Shown piece after piece: positions 24,086 to 36,687 of a DNA stretch of 64,000 bases (positions are counted from its first letter, which is position 1; each line of letters opens with the position of its first letter). Both the position numbers and the translations under genes were made by a program. Source of the DNA: Adiantum capillus-veneris (taxonomy: Eukaryota > Streptophyta > Polypodiopsida > Polypodiales > Pteridaceae); assembly GCA_014529385.2 (NCBI GenBank), contig CM043956.1, positions 62,759,120 through 62,823,119 of the forward strand. Reading direction: 5' to 3'. The notes beneath the pieces were generated by a model that worked only from the letters and a program-made list of their open reading frames with translations, searched no databases and had not been told where the DNA came from.

Positions 24086-24930
24086 CTATGCTTTGGAATA
24101 AAATGAGGAATCAATGGATGAATGTTATCATTACACCTGTGAAACCCAAGAATACAAGGAGCTTAGCACAGATGATGAGAAATCAGAAGGTCGTGAAAGT
24201 GATCATGAAACAAAAATGGAAAATTTCTTTGATTTTCCAAACGAGAAACTCCAGAGGCAACAATGCTACAAAAATAGACGCACAACCAAAGGAATGAGAG
24301 GTAATCCAATACCACATATTGAGGAAAAACAATCATACTTGAGACTAGTAGGTGCTCATGATTGCATAAAGGATAAGGTAACATGTAGAATGATAACACC
24401 TTCTCAGCCAAAAAACCAGAATTTAAAAAAAAAGACAATCAACAAAACAATCAAAAGGTAAATTGAAAGCAGAGGATGTTGTGCATGAAGTGAACCATGA
24501 AAGAGGCATGGACAACAGAAATGGAGAGAAACAAAAAATTGGGAAATGATCGAATAAGTGTACCGTCACATTACAAAAAGGACACTATTCAAGATCGCAA
24601 AATCATTATAAACAGCCAATGCAGAAAAAAGTTGAACTAGGGAAGTCGTACGATGGACTAGAGTATGCAAAAAAGATAAACCTATCGGAACCAGGAGAGG
24701 AGCCTAAACCTGCCTACATTGCTATGGATCTAGCACCAGAAGAAGAGAAGTTGTTGATTTATACGCTCAAAGAGTATAATGACGTGTTTACCTGGTCCTA
24801 TAAGGACTTGAAAGGGGTTGATCCTACCATCTATCAACATATACCCTGATGCTAAATCAAGCAGACAATGCCCTTACACTTATAACAAAACATTTGCCAA
24901 AAAAATTAAAGAGAAAATTAACAAAGTACA
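24086..24930 (+). pseudogene. Element D pol: linker and start of reverse transcriptase
   Basis: 24619-24849 reads KPAYIAMDLAPEEEKLLIYT and KEYNDVFTWSYKDLKGVDP, the characteristic segment just before the RT domain of plant Ty3 elements. After a stop, the frame continues weakly (KIKEKINKVQELSK) and is lost by about 24930. No RT catalytic Asp pair, RNase H or integrase is seen downstream, so most of pol is deleted. Confidence 0.7.
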
Positions 24931-27146
24931 GGAGCTTAGCAAACGTTCGAACTAGGATAAAGGAGTGTAGATAGACTTACTTAAGGTCTAATACACGTAA
25001 TACTGGTGATTAGAGAGATTTTAAGAGAAAAGACTGCAAATAAGAACGCTATTAACTATCAAGGTGGTAAGAAATATAGAATCGAGGCACATGAGATGTT
25101 GTCAATTGATAGGTGATACAGCTTAAGATTTTCTATTACTCTTTTACAATTCTATTGCATATACCCACTTTGGTATGCCCTTTGAATTGCAACCCTCAGA
25201 TCAAAAAGCTCCCCAAAGTTGCACCATCGTCTAGCTCTTTTGTGCTCCTGACGCTCCTTCAGATCTCCCTTGATACTCACACTTTGCTCCAAGAGAAAAA
25301 TTGAAAGAAAAGAACCCACCACAACTCAATGGGCTTCTCCCTCCCTTTCAACAATTCCAAAAATGCCTTCATAAAAAATTCACCCACCCACAATGGCTCT
25401 CTTCAGCTGGCTCCCCAAAAGCCTAGGTTCAAAAGCTTCAAATGGCAAAAAAGCCCTTAAAAATGATACAAAAATGGCCTTTATAGGGAGGCCCTGTTCA
25501 TTTTTATAAACTTCACTTTCATTGATTCTTCTAGCACTTCAATTTGGAAAATCTGGTCCCGTTTGCATGCTCTGCCCTTTGTTCAGCCTTTGGAATGCCT
25601 GTGACCTCTCTCTAGAGCCCTTGGAATCTAACCCTTGTTGGGCACCATCCCTTGGAATGCCAACTTTGTCCGGCCATTTGAGCTCTTGGAATTGCACCTT
25701 TTTATCCACTTGAACTGACCCTTTGATGGGCCCAAATTTTCTCTCTCCCTCCTCGCTCACCTCCACTCAAACTCCCCCATGCCCTTTCTCACATGAACTC
25801 CCCCTCACCCCAAGCACTAGCGACTTCGCTAGTGGGGGGAGGAGTTTTACTTCAAAAAGTTGGGGCCCTTTCGGGCACGGGACCTGTCCCTTTCCAACTA
25901 TCACATCAGCACATTGTACGTGTGCAAATCGCCGCCACCTTCCAGCAACCGCTGGTGTTGGATGTGTCCTATGTGCCACCACAACACAAGAAAACCGCCC
26001 ATGATCGCATGCAGGCACCGTGAGCAACACCCATAGGGCACTCTCCATAGCCACACAGAGAGAGGAGCTTCCTCTCCCTCTCCTCACATGCCCAATGTAG
26101 GCTCACGTTGCAACATATAACTCCCCCATTCGGCTTTGAATTTCACATGTGGGACATTTGCTTCGCCATGTGGCACCCTCAGAGGGCTCATCCCTTTAAA
26201 CCTCAAGCCTCAATAAAAAATTTCAAAAAAAAATCTTTTCTTCACCCCAAATTACCATCGTTGTAACTTCTTGCCTAGTGGTCGAAATCTCGAGCCATCA
26301 AAACTCGATGAAATCTTTAGTCTTTGACTTTGAATCCTCTGGTCTTTGCCGCTTTCCAGACTCCAAAACCCACAAACTAAAGCCGCAAAAAAAAAGGGAA
26401 AGTCATATGTCCAAATTCCACCGCCAATTGCATCCGACTTCAGGCTAACATATCTTGGCCACCGAGAATCCGATTCACAAACACCACTTCTTGTTGATTT
26501 CATAGAGTGCATATTACGTCCACAAACCTTGTTGAGCTCCAAAAACTCTTTATGGCACATTTTCCAAAGTGAGAAAACTTGCTCAGAATCGATTCCTGCT
26601 GAAACTTCAAAGCTTGATATCTCGGCATCTGCGACTCCGATTGTGACAATCTAAAAAGATCGGCGGGCTCCATAATTCAAGCTCTACACTTCTATTTGTT
26701 GAACCCTGTTCTAATCACCTGTCTCCATTTTCCCTATTCATCTTAGATCTGCAATCGCCTCCAACTTCAAACTACAACAACTTTCTCACCGAGGCTCCGG
26801 TTGATGAGCCGTTTAGACCAATTTGTAAATCACTTTAAGCACTACATTCTTGGCATATAAAAGCACTTTTTGATAATCATCACTGCATCTTTGTCTATAG
26901 ACAACAACCTCATTTGATGGCCTCAAAACCACAATTAGCATACATTCCAATCATCTCTCGATGTCATAGCAGAGTCTAGCCTAAATCATCAGTTTGGCAA
27001 AACCTTGAAAATGCAAGGAGATCCTCGTCTTTCATAACGTGCCCGCAAAGCGGCATGACATCCACCCCCTCTAAACCTACACATCCTCTAGTATGTGCCA
27101 ACCATTATCCCTAACAAAGAAAAAGAAACATTCCAATCCCACATAT
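24931..27146. other. Unassigned DNA between element D pol and the coiled-coil ORF
   Basis: No gene supported. Where RNase H and integrase would be expected there is non-coding DNA with CT-rich stretches and a TATA-like GGCATATAAAAGC at about 26854. It could be an LTR or other insertion that replaced part of pol. I found no boundary with a duplication. Confidence 0.35.
25815..25834. other. 9-bp perfect inverted repeat
   Basis: CACTAGCGA, CT, TCGCTAGTG, followed by a G-run. Function unknown. Confidence 0.9.
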
Positions 27147-28924
27147 ATGTCAGCTCCAAAAATTCTGACAAGAATTGCGTATTAGGCCATTGGAGTAGCT
27201 CCAGATCTCCCTACATCTCCTTCACAAAATGATTGGATATGACTCCAAGAAGAAGATAGTGAGGAGGAGATAACAAAGCCAAGCTCAACTCAAACCACTG
27301 CCAGAACTCGCTCTAAGAAAAAAGAATGGGAGTCAGATTCTTTTGGAAAAGAGCAAGAAAAACAAGAGGAGCCAGTAGATAGAAAGGGCAAGAAACCCAT
27401 GCCGGTGCCAAAACCGGGCAAAGAGGAGAAAGCTCAAAAGCAAGCACAAGAAGAAAGGCTAGCGAAGGAATTCAAAAAGTGATTAGTGGATGAGGGAGAC
27501 TTTGTAGAAAAGTGGGTGCCATGCAAAGTCCACACCAAAAACCCTTTAGCACCCCCTATCACTCAAGAACAAATAGAGGCCATGTGGGCAGAAATGGAGC
27601 AAGAAAATCTCGCAGAGGAAAAAGAAAAAAAGGTTGCAGAGGAAACAAAGAGAACAGAGGAGGGACCAGAATCAGACAACTCCACTGAAAGTTCCCACCC
27701 TAGCTCCGACGATAGCTCTCAAGGGAACTTTGGATTTGAAACGACACACACTCAAGACTCTCAACCCAAATCCTCACAAGAGAAGCACACGCAAGGTGAA
27801 ACTCAGGACACGAATAGCAGCCCCAAACCGCAAAATCCACCTGCATTACAAGAAGAAGTACGACAAACAGTGCCGATCCCCAGCACCTTGATACATCAGT
27901 GGACCATGGTAGACCCCTACTACCAAGCGCTGCAACGGGTGGCTACTGATTTGTACAATGAAGCTATAGAAGAACACGCCCATGATTGAAATGTAGTCGA
28001 CACACTACAAAAAGAACTCACACAAGTCTATGTTGAGCTTCACATGCTCCAAAATGAACATGAGGAATTGATAGTAGATGACCAAATAGCCCGACAAGAA
28101 GCACATGAATCACACATTCAGCTACTACCGTAGATATAAAAGTTAGCTGAAGCTCGTGAAAAAATTGCAGCTACAAAAATAATTGTTGCACTTCAATAGG
28201 ATGTGATCAATGAATTGCAGTCAATGTTTATAGATGTGTACAACAAAGAAAATGTACTAGAGAATCGGTTGGCCATGGTAAAAATACAATTAGTCGGCAC
28301 CGAGGAAGATCTCATGGCTCAATGCCAAATCATAGAAAAGATCAAGGCTAATCCTCGCTTGGCAAGATTGGTGGAAATGAGCACAGCACCATCTGATGCA
28401 AGATCAAGGCTAATCCTCGCTTGGCAAGATTGGTGGAAATGAGCACAGCACCATCTGATGTAAGCTCACAAATTTTAGAGCTAGAAAGAGCCGTGAAGGT
28501 GTAGGAAAAACTGCATCAAGATGCCGCCAATGTACCCCTAGCCAGAGAGGAGGAGCTACAAGCTGAAAGTACTGCCCTCAAAAAGGAGAAAAGAAATTTA
28601 AAGGCACAAATAGCTGCATTGATGGCAAAGCTAGATTGCAAACAATAGGAATTCTAGGACACAGGTGAACATGGAGATGATGACCAAGGAGGGCTAGAAG
28701 GAATTCAAAGAGAGCAAGTGGCCAAACAGGTCCCACCACCGACTCAACAGCAAGGATCGACATCTCAAGCCACCCACTCAACAACCAGCACGGATTATAG
28801 TAAGGGAAAGCAACAAGCCACACGTGATATTCCAGAAAGCGACTTGGCACCCAACAAAACAGAAGAAAGATTAGAGCCTGAAAAAATGAGGGAAAGGGCT
28901 TATTGCATGATTGAAGAAGCTATA
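27147..28924 (+). pseudogene. Env-position coiled-coil ORF of element D, first part
   Basis: Starts at ATG 27147 (MSAPKILTRIAY) and is homologous over its length to the minus-strand copy at 62422-59140. In order: a conserved LTRIAY..IG....LP..PS.NDWI segment; a charged Glu/Lys region; VEKWVPCKVHTKNP; a Ser-rich acidic stretch; WTMVDPYYQALQRVATDLYN; then a long coiled coil with heptad-like Leu/Ile spacing (about 28010-28640), and a Gln/Ser-rich tail ending IEEAIKD. There are at least six in-frame stops and a frameshifting 62-bp duplication. The chromovirus interrupts the frame after 28924 and it resumes at 39106. No known enzyme motif; structural or envelope-like roles are only guesses. Confidence 0.7.
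28339..28462. repeat. 62-bp tandem duplication within the coiled-coil ORF
   Basis: Two copies (28339-28400 and 28401-28462) beginning AGATCAAGGCTAATCCTCGC, differing at one base. The unit is not a multiple of three, so it shifts the frame. The near identity points to a recent event. Confidence 0.96.
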
Positions 28925-28929
28925 AAAGA

Positions 28930-30623
28930 TGTCATTAAATATCTAATATCTAACCAACCCAAATGATTTTCTCATATTAAACTGATCATTTAATACGGGA
29001 TAATAAACGGGAACAAGGGTTAGAATATAGACATGTGCTTACGGATCTATCTCAACACGGGGCCAATGGTAAAGGGGCCCAAATGAGAGATGGTCTGTCA
29101 AAGAGCAAGGTTAAATAATGAAGCTTAAAAGACCTTAGGGTTAGCTTCATTAAAGACCTCCAATGGTTAGTGTTAAATTTCCTTTTGACCTTAAGCAAGC
29201 TAGGGTTGTGCTTGAGGTGGGAACCTTAAGCAAGCTAGGGTTGTGCTTCACGTGGGAACCTTAAGCAAGCTAGGGCTGTGCTTGAGGTGGGAACCTTAAG
29301 CAAACTAGGGCTGTGCTTGAGGTGGGAACCCGACCTAAACTTAGGCAAGCTAGGGTTGTGCTTGAGGTGGGAACCCGACCTAAACTTAGGCAAGCTAGGA
29401 TTGTGCTTGAGGTGGGAACTCCACCTAAGGTGCTTGTCATGCTTGATGATTAAGGTACTTGAGATACTTGTCACATTTAATGAGGAAGTTTCTTGAGAAG
29501 CTTCCTATGCATGGGGGGTAAGATGCTTGAGTCAAAAAGATAACCTACTCACTTAATGAGGAAGTTGCTTGAGAAACTTCCTATGCATAAAAATCTCAAA
29601 GTTAGGGGAATTCTAAAAGAGCACATGGGACACATGTCAGACTCTCACTAAGCTTAGCCACATGGTGTACTTGAATGCTATTGGTTGGGCTAAAGAGGGG
29701 TCCAATGAGCTTCTACCTCCATCTAACAAATATCTAGATATTTTCAAGCTCTCTCTCTCTAAGGGGTAAGGAGGACACTTGTCAAAAGACTACCCATGTA
29801 CTTGATTGCATGCTACATGTGATTGGCCAGGGGGAGAGGGATCCAATGAGCCTGCAGTATGTGGAAAAGTCTCCACTCACCTAAAGCAAGGAGGGGGGGT
29901 GCTAGGGCGATATACACCATCACACACACTCATTTGAGACACCATTCTCTCTTGGTGAAAGTTGAGGAACACCGCCTCCTTCCTCAAGCTTGCAAGAGTG
30001 AAAGCCTACACCAAAACTCTTGGCTATGGAATGCAAATCCAACCAAGAGCCATGCTTCAATGGTTAAGCTTGCCATCTTCTCCATCTCCATTACTATGCT
30101 ATTATGTATGCTAGCAAGAAGAGTTATGATAAGTGAGGAACTACTTCTTTCTCCTATGGAATGTTTCTTCTTCCTCTTCCTTATCCTCATTCCCTGCTAG
30201 CTCTCTCCACCTTCGAAGGTGTTTGAGGCCTTGGGACTGAGGCTTGGGATAGTTAATGCTTTCTTCAAGTTTATGTTATGTTTGTGATGCATGAGGCTTT
30301 CCATCTTCATTGCATCACCTAGGTCACAAGGAACACAAAGATTTTATTGTACCAAGTCTCTCTTGATGGGAGAAACTATAATACAAATTCCTATTGGAGG
30401 GGGGACCGGCTCCATATGAATCCGGTCCTCAAATATTGTCATGTTCTCTAAACTCTCTCTCTCTTGCAAAAGTATTGTTCATGCCAAGTTAACTAAGTAC
30501 CATGTTTATGTTGCTACCATCAACTAAGTTCACCCGCTATGCTCACAAAGTAATCTCTTAAAAGTGCTTCACCTAATTTCTTAATTTCGCTACTTCCAAA
30601 GTTCATAGGCAATTTTCATTACA
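28930..30623 (+). repeat. 5' LTR of the chromovirus (1694 bp)
   Basis: TGTCATTAAATATC to CATTACA. It matches 36153-39100 over its length except for two indels. It contains a tandem array at 29190-29419. Confidence 0.95.
29190..29419. repeat. Internal LTR tandem array, 35/45-bp units (S-S-S-S-L-L)
   Basis: Short units (35 bp, CTTAAGCAAGCTAGGG..GGTGGGAAC) and long units (45 bp, with an extra CCGACCTAAACTTAGG start): four short then two long. The 3' LTR has a different order and number. Confidence 0.95.
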
Positions 30624-30642
30624 TTTGTATCAGAGCATTTGG
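30624..30642 (+). other. Primer binding site of the chromovirus
   Basis: TTTGTATCAGAGCATTTGG directly after the LTR resembles the initiator-Met tRNA complement TGGTATCAGAGC with one or two changes. Confidence 0.8.
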
Positions 30643-31046
30643 TTTCTCTTTTCTTGCTTAAGAAGAGAGGTCCTTAAGTATCCTATTAATGGTTTATTTT
30701 GTTAATTATATTAGGGTAAGTGGGACAGGGATCTATTATCGGTTTTGTTGAGCCCACTATGTGGGCTATGGTGCACACCTCGGGAGCTTTGAACTTAATA
30801 ATGGAGTCTTTTTAGACTTGCCTACGGCTTTACCATTATTGAGCCATAAGAAGTCCGAAAGGAGCTATCCCTTGACAACTTTGCTATGTTAGACTCACTC
30901 CACTACTCTCTATAATTAACCAATTCGAGCCTTGGGTGTAGATACTTAAGTGCCTATTTTCAAAGGCTAAGAGGAGTAGCAACTAAGGTTGCCAAAGCAT
31001 ACACTAAGTAAACACATAAGTTTAATTAGCATGGCTGACAATAATA
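30643..31046 (+). other. Chromovirus leader
   Basis: Untranslated region between PBS and gag. An ATG at 31031 (MADNNNEH) is followed by stops after eight codons; the long gag frame starts at 31047 or reads through from a shifted start. Confidence 0.6.
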
Positions 31047-32567
31047 ATGAACATTGATAACTTTGATCTTGCACATGAAGGTGCCAATGATGATGCTCCC
31101 ATGTTTGTTAATTATCTTGTCACTAGGTTGCAACAAGCTATGGGCAACCCCACTTTGCAAGCCGAAGTTACTCAACAACTTCGTGCTTATTGGATTTCCT
31201 TTCCTCTCCAAGAGGAGAGAGAGCTTACGAGGCCTCTTGAAGAGACCCCCAAAAGAAGACTCTCTCCCATACGAGAGGAGGAATCCAAAGATCAAGAAAG
31301 CAATGAATCCCTAAATTCTTCCGAAGATGTGGCTCCACGAAGAAGGAGGACTAAACAATCGCCAACTCCTCCCAAGAGGAAATGGTTAACCCATAATCCT
31401 TCTACTCGTCACTGCAAAATGGAAGAGAGTAAACCAAGGAAGAAAAGGGCAAGAAAGAGGTCACCCTCTTCTCCTTCTTCTTCACCTTCCTCCTCTACCG
31501 ATGAAAGCTATGGCTATTCTCCTAGAGAATATAAGAGGGGAGGACATTGCAAATCTTACCCTGCATGGCGAAGGTCACAAAAGCTCAAGAAGTTCAAAGA
31601 GGGAGGAAAGAGTATCTCTTTTCTCACCTATGATGGCACCTTTGGTGCTACCGACAAAGTATTGGCCTTCATTCAACAATTTGATGCGGCCTTTGGAGAC
31701 GAGGGTTTCACGGAGTCCTCCAAGCTACGCCATGTAGCTATGCACTTCCAAAAACCGGCTCGTCAATGGTGGGCTAGCCTTTGAGGCAATGGCGAAGCCC
31801 CAAAGACATGGAAAACTCTACGAGTTTCCATCATGAAGCAATTCCTTGCAAGTGATGCAAAGGACAAAGTGCTCACCGAATGGTGGAGTTTAAGGCTTCT
31901 CTCTCATGATTCTATCCACAAATATGTGGACAAGTTTTGGGATTTACATCTCAAGGCTACTGTCTTTCAAAAGATAGACTTTGCTGAGAAAAAACAACAA
32001 TTTTGTGCGGGATTACCAGAAGAGATGACCGAGTATGTCAACTCTCAACAGCCTGACTCTATCAGTGAAGTAATCCATCATACCATGGTTGCTTCACGCA
32101 TCAATTTCCAACAAGGGGTTAGACGGAATGTCAAACCCATGGAAAATAAAGGCAAAAGTGATGCAAAGGGAAAAATTAATGCCCAAAATTTTTCCCACTG
32201 CCATTCCAACAACAACAACAACAATCGATCCAAGGAGAAAGGAGTTTACAAAGGTAAAAATAAACTCTCTCTTGAAGATCTTGAAACTTTTCGCAAGGAT
32301 CACAATTGTTTTAAGTATGGGGAGCAAGGACATGGCTATCATTCTTGCCCCAAAAGAAATGCTCGCAATGAGACTCCTAGAGCTTCCACTATCGAAGCTC
32401 CAAAAGAGGATACTCATTTCAAAGGATCACCTCTCTCCTATGCTTGGGGAAAGGTAAGGGAGCATGATGCTTTCATCTTGTTTGACCCTGGTTCTGCTCT
32501 CAACTTCATATCAATGGAGTTGGCCACCAAGTTGGGCATTCAGCTTTTGAGATGGGAGATGCTGTAA
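31047..32567 (+). pseudogene. Chromovirus gag and protease start
   Basis: One frame runs 31047-32567 with a single TGA at 31782. N-terminal helical part; a basic Arg/Lys/Ser-rich stretch; then the Ty3 Gag core with FLTYDGTFGATDKVLAFIQQF, MHFQKPARQWWASL and MKQFLASDAKDKVLTEWW; then HNCFKYGEQGHGYHSC, a CCHC knuckle whose second cysteine is tyrosine. The frame then enters the protease with ILFDPGSALNFIS (Asp at 32484-32486). It stops at 32567, where the protease continues in the next frame. Gag coats the element RNA; the changed knuckle should weaken RNA binding. Confidence 0.85.
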
Positions 32568-34774
32568 CGGCCGATGCCGCTTTCAAGGGACAGCAAGCCT
32601 CCATTACTCCCTTGATTGGGAATTTGAGGCTTCATGTCCAAAGCTATGTCGACAAAGAAGACTTCTTCATCTCTCCTCTCCGACATGAGGATGTTATCCT
32701 AGGGATACCATGGTTCAACCGCATGGCTGCCAACATGAAGTTCCCTGAAAGAAGAATCTACTTCACCTACAGGGGAAAGAATATGTATATAGATGCTAAT
32801 GAGTCTGGTCGTACTATACCACTTGTAAATTCTCTTGCCCTTGATAAGTCAATGAAAAGCTCAGTTTCTGCGTACATGATTTTTGTCAAAGAATCCCTAA
32901 AAGGTCCTAATGTTTCATCAAAGGTAAATGGTAGGAATCAAGAAGAGTTAGACTTGTCTAATTTTCTAAAAGGATTCCAAGATGTGTTCATTGATGATAT
33001 CCCTATGGATTTACCTCCAAAACGAGGGGATGATGACCATCTAATTGAGCTCCTATCAAGAAGCTCACCGCCTAACAAACCTCCCTATCGAGTTTCACAA
33101 GCTCAACAAGAGGAGATCATGAGGCAAGTATAAGAATTGGTAGACAAAGGAATGGTGAGGCCTAGCTCCTCTCCCTTTTGCTCTCCAGTCCTTTTAGTGC
33201 AAAAGAAAGATGGTACATACCACATGTGTGTGGACTATCATGCACTAAACCATATCACTATCAAAAACAAATTTTCCGTACCTCGGGTAGAAGATCTATT
33301 TGATAAGCTACAAGGCTCTACCTTCTTCAATAGGATTGACCTTTAAAGTGGCTTGCATCAAATAAGGATAGTGAATGAAGATATCCTAAAGACTGCGTTT
33401 CGTACAACGTTTGGCCTTTATGAATATCTAGTCATGCCTTTTGGCTTGACTAATGCACCAACTACATTCAATCGATTAATGGAGAAAATTTTTAGACCCT
33501 ACCGCAAATTCACTGGAGTGTTCTTTCATGATATCATCATCTACTCCAATTCCTTGGAGGAACACAAGCAACATCTCCAAGTGAATTCTCAAGCACTAAG
33601 GGAGAATAAGCTTTTTCTCAATCAAAAGAAAAGCGAATTTTTCCTTCAAGAGATTCAATACTTAAGTCACATTATCTCTCGAGATATTATCCGTATGGAT
33701 CCATCAAAGTTGGAGATAATAAAAGCATGGCCTAATCCAAGGAATCTACATGAGCTAAGAAGCTTTATTGGTATGTGTGCATACTATAGACGCTTCATAG
33801 CAAAATTCTCTCAAATAGCAGGACCATTACATGACTTAACAAAGAAAAACGTTAAGTATTCATGGACTGCTAAGGAGCAAAGTGCTTTTGACAAGCTCAA
33901 AGAGAAGCTTATCTCCCAACCAGTCCTTATGCTTCCGGATCTCTCAAAGCCATTTGAGGTCCAATGTGATGCTTGTGGTGATTGCCTTGGAGCAGTCTTG
34001 CTTCAAGAAGGGCATGCCATAGCATATGAGAGCCGAAGGCTCAACACGGATGAACGGGTCTTAGGCATTTATGAAAAAGAGTTGTTAGCTGTTCTACATG
34101 CCCTAGACACATGGAAGCACTATCTATTGGGGACTCCCTTCACCTTACAAACAGACCATCAAAGTCTCAAGTACTTCATGATGCAAACAAAGCTTTCCGA
34201 CAAACAAATGAGGTGGGCAAATTTTCTTTCACAATTTAATTTCCACATTTCTCACATTGCTGGTAAGCACAATCAAGTGGCTGATGCACTTTCGCGACGA
34301 CCAAAAGTTAATGTTGTGTCAAAAGCAACTCACAATGATCTATCTTCTATGATAGATGAGTATGCTACTAACCCTGACTTTAAAGATATAATGTCAACCC
34401 TTGCTTTGGGGAAGAAAGAGGAACCATTCGCCTTGCACGATGGTTATCTTCTCCATGGAAGTAGGCTATGTGTTACCCACTCCCTTCGTGAGAAAGTCAT
34501 GTATGAATCCCATGCCCCTCCCTATGCGAGGCAAAGAGGCATTCAACCTACTCTTCGAGGAGTAGAGACGTACTTTTATTGGCCTACCATGAAAGTGGAC
34601 ATACAAGAGTATGTTTCAAAATGTCTAGTATGCCAAAAGACCAAGTATGATAGAGGGAAGCAACCTGGATTACTCCAGCCAGTGCCAATTCCTAATTCAC
34701 CATGGGAGAGTATATCCATGGATTTTTCTTTGGATTACCAAAATCTATCCATGGGATTACGGGAATATGGATAA
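32552..34774 (+). pseudogene. Chromovirus pol: protease end, RT, RNase H, integrase zinc domain
   Basis: One frame with stops at 33131 and 33344. Features: protease tail DVILGIPWFNRM; RT with PPYRVSQAQQEEI, DKGMVRPSSSPFCSPVLLVQKKDG, TAFRTTFGLYEYLVMPFGLTNAP (split here for brevity) and, at 33521-33532, FFHD where FxDD is expected, so the first catalytic Asp is His. RNase H has QCDACGDCLGAVL, EKELLAVLHAL and LQTDHQSLKYF. The integrase zinc-binding domain has CLVCQ, but one of the two His is missing (YARQRGI where GHRGI-type sequence is usual). RT copies element RNA to cDNA in the particle. The frame ends at 34774 after a shift near 34730. Confidence 0.9.
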
Positions 34775-35799
34775 TAGTCGACAGGTTTAGCAAGCAAGCA
34801 CACTTTATCCCTGTCAAGAAGACTATTAAGGCACACCAAATGGCAACTCTCTTCATATCACAGATTTTCAAACACCATGAATTGCCAACATCCATCGTGT
34901 CAGATAGAGATCCTAGAATGACCAATAATTTTTGGAAAGGTCTCTTCAAAAATCTAGGAATAAGATTGAATTTCTCTTCGGCCTATCACCCACAAACGGA
35001 TGGCCAAAGTGAGATATCCAATCTTACGATTCTTGATCTACTAAAGACCTATGTTACAGAAGTAGATCAACGCTCACAATGGGTAAAGTACTTACCTCTT
35101 GTAGAGTATGCGTATAATAATACTATCCATACTTCTATGGAAAAAGCACCTTTTGAAATCATAGAAGAAAGACCTAAAAGTCCCTTGCTACTTAAAGTAC
35201 ATGGGAATATCTTCGTTGTCGATGAGTATAGCGGTGACCTGCAAACATCTTTTCAAAAGATTAAGGAGGCTATATCCACCTCCCAACTAAGGCAAAAAGA
35301 TGCTGCTGACAAGCACAGAAGGGCCTTAACATTCAAAGAAAATGATTGGGTCTTACTTAAGTTTCCTAAGGCTCGATTGAGACAAACGACGGGCAAAAAT
35401 CCTACGGGCCATCAAAAGTATTATGCTAAACTAGCAAAAAGATACTATGGTCCTTTTCAAATTTTGAAGCCAATCAATGAGGTGGCTTATCAGCTCAAGT
35501 TACCTAACCATTGGCTCATACACAATGCTTTTCATGTGAGCCTACTCAAGCCCTACAAAGGAGAGCCTCCAAATGAACCAATTATTGAAGACCCTTCCGA
35601 AATCGAAGATCAAGAAGAGGTACTACAACCCGAAGCTATCCTTCGGCATGAAGACAAGGTACTACGACATGGTAAGATTATCCGACGATATCTTATTAAG
35701 TTCAAAAATTATCCTTTTGAAGATGCTAAATGGATGCAAGGAATCCATCTTAAGGATGGTATGAACCTTGTCAACGCTTACAATGCTAGATTAGAGTAA
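34702..35799 (+). pseudogene. Chromovirus integrase core and chromodomain-like C-terminus
   Basis: The core shows VDRFSKQAHFIPV, IVSDRDPRMTNNFW and YHPQTDGQSEISN, giving the second Asp and the Glu of the D,D-35-E triad; the first Asp is in the overlapping frame before the shift. Next is the GPFQIL..INEVAYQLKLP module usual in Ty3 integrases (GPY/F domain), and last YLIKFKNYPFEDAKWM (about 35689-35736), which resembles a chromodomain, thought to steer insertion to chromatin marks. The frame is open to 35799. Loss of continuity with RT and the zinc domain makes the product incomplete. Confidence 0.88.
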
Positions 35800-36152
35800 C
35801 CAAATGTACATGTTTCTTTTAAACGAATGTTTTTGTCTTATAAGACTAATTCTCTCTTTATTGTGCACAAATTTAAGTAGTATGCATACTAAGAATCATG
35901 TTTGGGATGATACGTATCTCAAACACCATGTAGAATTTGTCACTCTACTTGGGAGGATGAAATGGACTAAAGAGCAGACATGCTTGCAGCAGCTATGTCT
36001 CTCAAGCACCAAATGGATTAGTCATCCATCTTCCAATGATGTCATAGGGTAAAAAGGGATCCTCTACCCGCTAAGACAAATTGACTAATGACTATGACTT
36101 TATCTCTTTTACCTCATAGTCGAGAACGACTATGATTTCAAGAGAGAGATAA
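35800..36152 (+). other. Chromovirus 3' untranslated region with polypurine tract
   Basis: Non-coding. The tract AAGAGAGAGATAA (36140-36152) abuts the 3' LTR and serves as the likely plus-strand primer. Confidence 0.8.
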
Positions 36153-36412
36153 TGTCATTAAATATCTAATATCTAACCAACCCAAATGATTTTCTCATAT
36201 TAAACTGATCATTTAATATGGGATAATAAACGGAAACAAGGATTAGAATATAGACATGTGCTTACGGATCTATCTCAACACGGGTCCAATGGTAAAGGGG
36301 CCCAAATAAGAGATGGCATGTCAAAGAGCAAGGTTAACTAATGAAGCTTAAAAGACCTTAGGGTTAGCTTCATTAAAGACCTCCAATGGTTAGTGTTAAA
36401 AGTCTTTTTGAC

Positions 36413-36687
36413 CTTAAGCAAGCTAGGGTTGTGCTTGAGGTGGGAACCTTAAGCAAGCTAGAGTTGTGCTTGAGGTAGGAACCTTAAGCAAGCTAGGGTT
36501 GTGCTTGAGGTGGGAACCCGACCTAAACTTAGGCAAGCTAGGGCTGTGCTTGAGGTGGGAACCCGACCTAAACTTAGGCAAGCTAGGGTTGTGTTTGAGG
36601 TGGGAATCTTAAGCAAGCTAGGGTTGTGCTTGAGGTGGGAACCCGACCTAAACTTAGGCAGGCTAGGGCTGTGCTTGAGGCGGGAAC
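36413..36687. repeat. Internal LTR tandem array, order S-S-S-L-L-S-L
   Basis: Same 35- and 45-bp units as 29190-29419, but seven units in a different order (275 bp versus 230 bp). Confidence 0.95.
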
